Shown in pieces: positions 56,400-64,000 of a DNA stretch of 64,000 bases. The DNA is from Caenorhabditis remanei (Eukaryota; Nematoda; Chromadorea; Rhabditida; Rhabditidae): positions 3,410,001 to 3,474,000 of the forward strand of contig NC_071329.1 in the NCBI RefSeq assembly GCF_010183535.1. Direction: 5' to 3'. Position numbers and translations under genes: made by a program. The number at the start of each line of letters is the position of its first letter. Positions within the stretch are counted from its first letter, which is position 1. The notes under the pieces are model-generated. The model worked only from the letters and a program-made list of their open reading frames with translations, searched no databases and was not told where the DNA came from.

Positions 56400-57655
56400 A
56401 GCGAGACAGATTCATTCATTCCGTTGTGTCTGTCTCCTCAAGAACCTTCCTCCAGTTTTACCCATTTTAGTAATCGTTATGCTTCTTTATCTTTTATCGT
56501 AGCCTAATAAGGGTTTGATTACCGACGTCTTGTACGTTTTGACCCAGAAGGAGCATTCAAACCCCCAGCAATTATAGCTTCATTATTCCCTGCCCCGTCA
56601 CCCATCAAATTATGATGAGATTGCCTATCTCTCATTATCTTGAAAGCTTAATTCCTAATGTGTATTGCCACGTCACATGTAGATTCTTTCGGATAACGTG
56701 TCTGAGAGGGAGAGGGCACTCCGTTGCCACGTCATCATGGCATTTTGCTTGGTGCAGAAGGTCTTAGGACCTCCAGAAACAAATAAAGACGGTGGAGAGA
56801 ACAGTCTCTCTCAACGTTTACTCAGTTTTCGTAGGTAGTGAGAGGGGGAGGGCACTCCGTTGCCACGTCATCTAGGTCTGTAGCTCGGTCTTACTATTAG
56901 ATCCCCCATAGGAGATGAACTCAGCGTTCATTATTTTTTCACTTTCTTTCAACGTCTTACGTTCTTGTGCTGTGTTTTGTCTTTCTCAGTCCAATTTTTT
57001 CTCTTATTCATAGTTCGTTCCCCCCTCCTCGAGAACCTTCCTCCAGTTATACCCCTTTTAGTAATCGTTATGTTTCTCTATCTTTTATCGTAGCCTAATA
57101 AAGGTTCAGTTTCGAAGTATCGTACATTTCGGTTTGGTCTGGGATCGACACAGGAAGAGCATTCCCAGGGATTATAGCTTTATTATTCCCTGGCCCGTCA
57201 CCCATCAAATCATGATGAGATTGCCTACCTGTCATTCTTGAAGGTGACATCTTAATTCTATACTGCCACGTCACATGTAGATTTTTGCGGATAACGTGTG
57301 GGAGAGGGAGAGGGCACTCCGTTGCCACGTCATCATGGCATTTTGATTGGTGCAGAAGGTCTTAGGACCTCCAGAAACAAATGAAGACGGAGAAGAGAAC
57401 AGTCTCTCAACGTTTACTCAGTTTTCGTAGGTAGTGAGAGGGGGAGGGCACTCCGTTGCCACGTCATCTAGGTCTCTAGCTCGGACAGAAGGTCTTTGGT
57501 CATTCCATAGCAAATATGGACGGAGGAGAGAACAGTCTTTCTCAACGTTCATTGCCTTGTCAGTTTTTGTAGGTATCTCACGTTTTTGTGATACGCTATG
57601 TCTTTCTTCCTCCTATTCTTTCTCTCATTCATAGTTTTCAATGTTTTTCAGAAGT
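56400..57655. repeat. Tandem duplication upstream of DUF3557 gene A
   Basis: 56436-56890 and 57027-57485 are two copies of a roughly 590-bp unit (AACCTTCCTCCAGTT, CCCGTCACCCATCAAAT, GCAGAAGGTCTTAGGACCTC). Part of the unit recurs at 60060-60545 before gene B. CACGTCA words are at 56669, 56728, 56864, 57267, 57326 and 57460 and may be regulatory. Confidence 0.7.
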
Positions 57656-59106
57656 ATGACTACTCTTTCCAAGCCGTTATTTCTCGGACCATCAAAATGT
57701 ATTGCACTATACATGGATCCTAACAAACGGTAAACAATAATATCCCTATCATATCAGTTAAATTATGGAAATTTCCAGGTTACAACTCTACCTACGCTGC
57801 CCATCATTCGGAATCGCCCATAAGAGTGAAGCCATAAGAATCAGGGATCTAAAAGTGCGACCTGACAACTTTGAGATCAATGGAACTATCTACAGGCTAG
57901 GAGTGATTACCCAATACACGGAAACACCAAATCCCAGATCGGTTGCTGTTGACAACGCCAAACGAGGAGTTCAAGAAAACATTGATATCTACGGTCTCCC
58001 GCCGAGACAGACACAAGATGAGGCGGAAAATGTGGAATTAGATAACGGTGAAATGGCCCGTTTAAAAGAAAAGATAGATAGAATGGAGCAAAACAATGCG
58101 AGACAAGGATTCCCTGGACACGGAATCTCTTCACAACTTGGAAGACGTACTGAAATTCAGCGACTCAGTTTGAAGGCGGAAGCATACAACATGAGAATCA
58201 ACAACACTCTGCCCCCATTCCGTCATTATCTGCAATTGACTATTTCAACAGGAGATTCAGTCAAAATAGAGCGTGTGGTGTATGACAAACAATTTGGAAC
58301 TGGCAAGGAATACATTGAGAAGATAGTGTTTGGCAACAAAAAAGTTCAAGTTGAAAATCTTCAAATTGGCGCTGACAAAGATTTCAATGATTATGAGAAC
58401 AACTTTGGTATACAACGCGGCCCTTCTTCTCCCGAACCACTTTTCCAGTTGACACCACAAGCGGACAGTGTGAAACCATTACTGTCGATTCGAAGTTTGA
58501 AAGTAAGCGTGCTGAAAGTCACTTGCATTCTGACGAATGCGTTGGCTAGTCTTAGACCCATTCTGTCTCAGACCCCATTGAAAGAACTGAAAGCGCTTTG
58601 TCATGAAAACACATTTCCCGAGGACCCCATTGTAAATACAGCACAATTCCTTGAAATCGCAAAGTTCTGCCCAATAAACGTACTAAGTAACCGCCCAAAC
58701 TACCGAATTCATATCGGTCATGGTTATAATCATAGTCAAAATGACGATGATTTAATCAACTTGGTGAACGAATGGAAGAAAAGGGAGATACCAGTTGGAA
58801 CTTATTACTCCATAGGAGCTCGCTATGATTACTTGATTACGGCCATCTTCAGAACGTTTAGAAACATGCCAGGAGCAAAGTATGGAGAGAACGAAGAAAC
58901 AAGGTTTTTCCCGATTTTTAGTTATAATTAAAGTAATTCTTAATTGCAGATTGACTAACTATCCGGAGTGCATCATTGTCCCAATGGGAAACAACACGGA
59001 GCTGAATGCCTACCGCAGCGAGCCGACTGAAGTAGAGAGGGACCCCTTCAGTAGTATAGTGACAATAAAATGGCACCCGAGAGGATATGCGAGAGCTGTT
59101 GAATGA
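57656..59106 (+). CDS. DUF3557-family protein, gene A (451 aa)
   Basis: Three exons: 57656-57729, 57779-58903 and 58950-59106, 1356 nt in frame. A TTTTTCAG acceptor 5 nt before the ATG suggests SL trans-splicing. The start (MTTLSKPLFLGPSKCIALYM, then NKRLQLYLRCPSF) and the block RIRDLKVRPDNFEINGTIYR followed by LGVITQY are typical of DUF3557, a large family found in Caenorhabditis and of unknown function. Residues around EMARLKEKIDRMEQNNARQG could form a short coiled coil. There is no signal peptide or membrane segment, so it is probably cytosolic or nuclear. The last intron is only 46 nt and begins GTTTTT instead of the GTGAGC of gene B. The C-terminus ends AVE, lacking the terminal Trp of the relatives. 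AATAAA is at 59252-59257. Confidence 0.88.
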
Positions 59107-60704
59107 GACTAAGGCCCCTGACTGACTTTTTCTGTTTTGCTGTAATCCCTGACTAAATTACTTTTTTTCCCTGACTAACTTTTTGTCCCATTTTTTCTTT
59201 TTTGCTGTAATCTCGACTCTTTTTGTGTTTTCACTTTTCTGAATTATTATGAATAAACTTAAACAGGACAACCAAATTCTTCCAGTCGATCAAATTTCCC
59301 CTTTGACAACGGCACACATTGCCACGACACTTATTTAATCCAGTGGATAGGTCATCAAGGCCGACAGTAAGAGACCCTCACAAAATAAATACACATTGCG
59401 ATGAAGAGAACTTCTCATGCGCAAAAAAAGGTCCGTTGCCAAAGCAATAGAGTCGTCATCTCCTTCCCCCGGTTCAATCCGTTTTGTACAATTTCCATAG
59501 CAGACACCCAAAAATCTCCATTCCTACAGTACATATTAGCAATTTGATTGACTTGATCCATCAGAAAGTGATAATCGCTGTCTCTATTGAATGGGGAAGT
59601 CGTGCTGTTAGCACCGCCTGTTAGACACTATATGTAAGGCCCACACTTTTCAACCAACCGGGCCGGAACAAAGTACTGAAAAACGGGAAAATGGCCTAAA
59701 AAATCATTCTAGCCCGACCAGCGGCACATTAACAAGTATCCATCTGGTTAGTTCTTCATAGAGTTCTCAATAGAGCAACTTTCCACATTTTTTCTAACCT
59801 GGCACATTCTCAGTTACTGCCAGAGTAGAAAAAGAACACATTTTGGTCGTTTTGAGACCGGGGAATTTCAATGACACTACTTACAATTGTGTCCGAACCC
59901 TTATTTCTCAAAGACTATTAGAGAGTCTACACTATTTTCTCTCCTCCCTTTCTCATAGAGCTCTATTAGCACCTTGCTAATCCCCTTCTGCCTCTCTCTA
60001 TCTCTAATGACACTGTCTGGCCACGCCCACATGGGGCGAGAGCGAGGCACTCTTTCCTTTGTTCTCCCCCCTCGTTCCAATTTTACCCGTTTTTGTTGTC
60101 ATTATGTTTCTTAATCTTTAATCGTAGCCTAACCAAAGGTTCAGTTTTTTTCGACAAGGATTTTCAAAATAAAATTCGCGCGCTGGAACGCACAAGCGCA
60201 GGAATTTATGGGCGTAGCTTAAACTGCAAGCATAAATAACAACTTCCTACGCTTGCGCGTTCCAGCGATTTTGTATTTGTCATTATCTTGAAGGTGACAT
60301 CTTAATTCTATATTGCCACGTCACATGTAGACTCTTGCGGATAACGTGTCTGAGAGGGGGAGGCCACTCTGTTGCTACGTCATTATTTCATTTTGCTTGG
60401 GGCAGAAGGTCTTAGGACCTCCAGAAACAAATAAGGACGGAAGAGAGAACAGTCTCTCTCAACGTTTATTGCCTACTCGGTTTTCGTCGGTAGTGAGATA
60501 GTGAGGGCACTCCGTTGCCACGTCATTAAGGCCTGTAGTTCGAACAGATGATGGTCTTAGGCCACAAAAAGCAATTATGGACGGATGACCTCAACGTTCA
60601 TTGCCTTCTCAGTGTTTGTAGGCATCTCAAGTTCTTGTGCTGCGCGTTGACTTTCTCCCTCCTATTTTTTCTCTCATTCATAGTTTTTAAAGTTTTTCAG
60701 AAGT
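59107..60704. other. Array spacer between DUF3557 genes A and B
   Basis: Homologous to 55041-57655 with internal losses. It includes a decayed CGGGCC element (59640-59760), a short perfect-stem hairpin (60181-60267) and a copy of the CACGTCA-containing promoter unit (60060-60545). No gene is seen. Confidence 0.6.
60181..60267. repeat. Short palindrome CGCTGGAACGCnCAAGCG
   Basis: Arms of 27 bases (CGCTGGAACGCACAAGCGCA and inverse TGCGCGTTCCAGCG) with few mismatches surround a 33-base loop. It is absent from the paralogous spacer upstream of gene A. Confidence 0.65.
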
Positions 60705-62148
60705 ATGACCACTCCTCCCAAGCCGTTATCTTTCTTATCATCGAAATCTGTGGCACTCTACATGGATCCTAACAAACGGTAAACAGTATAACAAGCCTAG
60801 AACAAGCCTAGCCCTTCAATATCTGGAACATTTCCAGGTTACAACTCTACCTTCGCTGCCCATCATTCGGAATTGCCCATGAAAATGAAGCGATAAGAAT
60901 CAGGGATCTAAAAGTGCGACCCGACAACTTTGAGATCAATGGAACTATCTACAGGCTAGGAGTGATCACTCAATACACGGATACACCAAATCCCAGACCG
61001 ATTGCTGTTGACAACGCTAAAGGAGGAACTCAAGAAAACATTGATATCTACGGTCTCCCGCCGAGACAGACACAAGATGAGGCGGAAAATGTGGAATTAG
61101 ATAATGCAGAAATTACCCGTTTAAGAAAAGCGATAGCCGGAATGGAGCAAAGCAATGCGAGACGAGGATTCCCTGGATATCTTGGAAGTCGTACTGACAT
61201 TCAGCGACTCAATTGGAAAGCGGAAGCATATAACATGAGAATCAACAACACCCCGCCGCCATACCGTCATTATCTGCAATTGACTATTTCAACAGGAGAA
61301 TCAGTCCAAATAGAGCGTGTGGTTTATGACAAACAATTTGAAATCGGCAAAGAATACATTGAGAATATAGTGTTTGGGAACAAAAAATTTCAAGTAGAAA
61401 ATCTTCAAATAGGCGCTGATCAAGATTTTAATGATTATGGTATTGAGCAGGGCCCTTCTCGTCCCGAACCACTTTTCCAGTTGACACCACAAGCGGATAG
61501 TGTGAAGCCATTACTGTCGATTCGAAGTTTAGATATAGGCGTGCTGAAAGTCACTTGCATTCTCACGAATGCGTTGGCTAGTCTTAGACCTATTTTGTCT
61601 CAGACCCCATTAAAAGAACTAAGAGCACTTTGTCATGAAAAAACATTTCCTGAGGAGCCAATTGTAAATACAGCACAATTCCTTGAAATCGCTGAGTGCT
61701 GCCCAATACACGCACTAAGTAACCGTCCAAACTACCGAATTCATATCGGTGACGCTTATCAACAAAATGGAGAAGGTTTAATTGACTTGATAAACGAATG
61801 GAAGAAAAGGGAGATGCCAATCGGAACTTACTACACGATGGGAGTTCGCTATGATCGCTTGATTACGGCTATCTTCCAAACGTTTAAAAACTTGCCAGGT
61901 GCAAAGTTTGGAGAGAACAAAGAAACAAGGTGAGCTTTTAATTTTTTCTTAAACTTTTAGTTATAATTAAAGTAATTCTTAATTGCAGATTGACTAACTA
62001 TCCGGAGTGCGTCATTGTCCCGATGGGAAACGAAACGGAGCTGAATGCCTACCGCAGCGAGCCGACTGAAGTAGAGAGGGACCCCTTCAGTAGTATTGTG
62101 ACAATAAAATGGCACCCGAGAGGATATGCGAGAGAAGTTGAATGGTGA
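60705..62148 (+). CDS. DUF3557-family protein, gene B (441 aa)
   Basis: Three exons: 60705-60778, 60838-61929 and 61989-62148, 1326 nt in frame. Exon 1 is again 74 nt and is preceded by TTTTTCAG, 6 nt before the ATG, a probable trans-splice site. The protein is a close paralogue of gene A throughout: same RIRDLKVRPDNFEINGTIYR core, LTISTGESVQIERVVYDKQF, and last exon ending REVEW. It lacks about ten residues relative to A, in the linker after the predicted coiled coil and around NDYGIEQGPS. Donor GTGAGC and acceptor TTGCAG are standard. AATAAA is at 62336-62341. Function unknown. Confidence 0.88.
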
Positions 62149-63335
62149 TCGTCCTTTTATTACTTCCAATTCCAATTCATACAACTCATCCCTCTTTTAA
62201 CTATATGTGCTCCATTATATTTTTAACCCTCTCTCACTGTCCACGTGTTGATTATGCATTATGTATTTACTGTTTCCGATTTATTTTCGCGACTCACGAA
62301 GTCTCTTTTCTTTTCTTACTTTTATGAACTTAATGAATAAATTTATACAGAGCACCCGAATTCTCACAGTCGATCCGATTTCCCCTGGCAAGGCTGTCGT
62401 ACGGCCGGCCGAGGTAGGGCCGCGGCCGGCCCAAAAAGTTTTGGCACCAGTGGGGTGTCGAACACTGGTGGTCAGACTGGTACCAAAAAGTCAAAAGTGT
62501 ATCAAGTCATGTTTTCAGTTGAAACTCTAGAAAGCCGCGGCTGTTTGAGATTTTCCCTTCACGGCCGTCCGCAATTTCTGCCAGCCTTGCCCTGTGACAA
62601 TGACACACATTGCCACGTTGCCTATACGTTCCTGCGGTTACGTCATCAAGGTCGACAGTAATCCCCCCCTCGCAAAATAACTACACATTGCAAAGAGAAG
62701 AATCTCTCATGCGCAAAAAAAGGTCCGTTGCCAAAGCAATACAGTCGTCGCCTCCTTCCCCCGGGGGCAAACCGTTTTTGTACAATTTATATAACAAACA
62801 CCTAAAAATCTCTATCTATAGCCCGTTCTTGTCAACTGGGCTAGGCTCCGGGTGGCTAGGCGTTAATGTGGGTCGGAATAAAGTGCCAAAAGACGCTAAA
62901 ATTACCAAAAAAGCCATTTTGAGCCACTAGCGGCACAATAGATGTTCTATCCGGACCAAAGTAGGTCACAGACATAGAACTCGTCGAGATCTACATTTTG
63001 GTATATTTTCCAGCTTTTAAAACCCAGTATGAAGCAGGTTAAGTCCCGCCCAGTAGGCAAGTATGGTACTTTCCTGCGGGTACCGTGGGGGAAAAGGAGA
63101 GGTCAGTTCATTGCCACGTCATCGAGGCAGACAGTAATGCCCCCCTTGCAAAATAAACACCCATTAAGAGGAGGACAACCTCTAATAGGGACCAGTCCGT
63201 TGCCAAAGCAATCAGCCTGACCAGACGATGTACGCCTCCTTCCCCCTATCCAGCAGACGGCCAAAAATCTCCATAGCCTTCCTTTCCTCCGTTCGCAAAA
63301 ACTCAAAAATCGACTAAAGTACAATTTTCAGAATT
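62149..63335. other. Array spacer between DUF3557 genes B and C
   Basis: Spacer homologous to those behind genes A and the orphan exon. It is interrupted by a CGGCCG element (about 62389-62590) and holds a decayed CGGGCC element (62830-63066). A CACGTCA word is at 63115-63121, upstream of gene C. Confidence 0.55.
62389..62590. mobile_element. CGGCCG element (GCAAGGCTG ends)
   Basis: Ends GCAAGGCTGTCGTACGGCCG and CGGCCGTCCGCAA..CAGCCTTGC, the same family as 36140-36330. The two paralogous spacers (near 55155 and 59300) run uninterrupted through this point, so the insertion is specific to this copy. Confidence 0.65.
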
Positions 63336-64000
63336 ATGACTACGCGTCCCAAGCCGTTATTCTATGGAACTGCAAAATGCGTCGCTCTTTACATGAATCC
63401 CAACGTGCGGTAAGTTAATTCATGATAATTTAAAGGCTAACATCTCAAAAGTTCCAGACTTCAACTCTTCTTTCGCTGCCCAATGTTTCAAACTGTTCAC
63501 CGAAATCAAACGCTTAGAATCAGGGATCTCATCGTTCGGCCTGACAAATTTGAAATCGATGGCACTATCTACAAACTGGGAGTGATTACCCAGTACACAA
63601 ATAAGCTGACGCCCACTTTTCTTTATTTGAGAAACAATGAAGGAGGATTGCAAACGGATGTTGATGTCTATGGTCTACCAATTAACACGACCGGGAATAT
63701 GCGGGATGATAAAGAAGAGATAGAGATTTTGCAGCGAGAAATCAAGAGACTGGAGGAAAATCAACGAAAGCTCGGATTCTATGACAATTTTATACAAATC
63801 CTGTTTGAGATAGAAGAGGCTCAGTCGAAAATCGACGTGCTCCAAATGCGAATTTACAAATCACCGTCGTCGTGTCGTAATCATCTGCGATTGACTGTTA
63901 TAACAGGAGAAAATTATAAAAAGGAGCTTGTGGCTTACGAAAAACCATTTAAACTCGCTAGGGAGTACCTTGAGAGACGGATTTTTTGCAATGGGTACAT
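63336..64000 (+). CDS. DUF3557-family protein, gene C (partial, runs off the window)
   Basis: Exon 1 is 63336-63409 (74 nt, MTTRPKPLFYGTAKCVALYM, then NPNV) and is preceded by TTTTCAG. Exon 2 starts at 63458 after TTCCAG and stays open to the window end. It shares exon structure and the core LRIRDLIVRPDKFEIDGTIY and KLGVITQYT with genes A and B but is clearly more diverged. A longer coiled-coil-like stretch (KEEIEILQREIKRLEENQRK) replaces the shorter one in A and B. The C-terminal half is beyond the window. Confidence 0.85.

Noticed and set aside
57907..58134. Minus-strand open frame inside DUF3557 gene A, and similar ones in gene B
   Set aside because: Antisense shadows of the real coding exons; composition follows the sense codons.
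1..64000. Autonomous transposon or retroelement proteins
   Set aside because: No transposase, reverse transcriptase or integrase motif was found in any long frame; all elements seen are non-autonomous.

Overview
The window is nuclear DNA of a Caenorhabditis nematode. The evidence is small exons with TTTCAG-type 3' splice sites, probable spliced-leader acceptors just before several ATGs, AT-rich introns, tRNA-Pro(UGG) genes, and a gene order (neprilysin, clpp-1 with mdt-22, vha-9) that I recall from the C. elegans ZK970 region. The density of non-autonomous repeats and the very long neprilysin introns suggest a species other than C. elegans. I cannot name the species from sequence alone.

Layout. 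1-5.9 kb is intergenic and full of short inverted-repeat elements. 5.9-7.7 kb (minus) is a three-exon gene for a 69-residue secreted peptide. 7.7-17.0 kb is repeats. 17.0-27.6 kb (minus) is a 13-exon M13 metalloprotease gene (nep-26-like, 806 aa), whose introns hold a repeat family built around GACGCAGAGAAGCTAGAG. A candidate extra 5' exon lies at 31.4 kb and three more possible coding exons at 39-42.5 kb. 44.9-48.6 kb has two head-to-head tRNA-Pro pairs; the second pair lies inside an intron of clpp-1. 46.9-50.8 kb is the compact housekeeping block: vha-9 then clpp-1 on minus, probably an operon, with mdt-22 nested antisense in a clpp-1 intron. 52.7-53.8 kb (minus) is a thioredoxin-fold protein without a CxxC pair. 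54.9-64 kb (plus) is a tandem array of DUF3557-type genes: an orphan last exon, two complete genes (451 and 441 aa) and a third cut by the window edge.

Together the genes cover mitochondrial proteolysis (CLPP-1), vacuolar acidification (VHA-9), RNA polymerase II transcription (MDT-22), extracellular peptide cleavage (neprilysin), a secreted peptide, and a fast-evolving nematode-specific family. The exon models were built by joining splice sites by eye; every completed model closes exactly in frame.

The most unusual feature is the repeat landscape. Many elements share one plan: short terminal inverted repeats that run straight into a family-specific GC-rich minisatellite, flanked by 8-9 bp target duplications. 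The monomer differs completely between families (GGAAGTC, CCGGAATC, GGCAATTGCC, CGGGCCGG, GGCGTTTGACGCC, CGGCCG). A second set of long hairpins has CTAGGGA-like or CAAGGGA-like ends and 3-bp TNA duplications.
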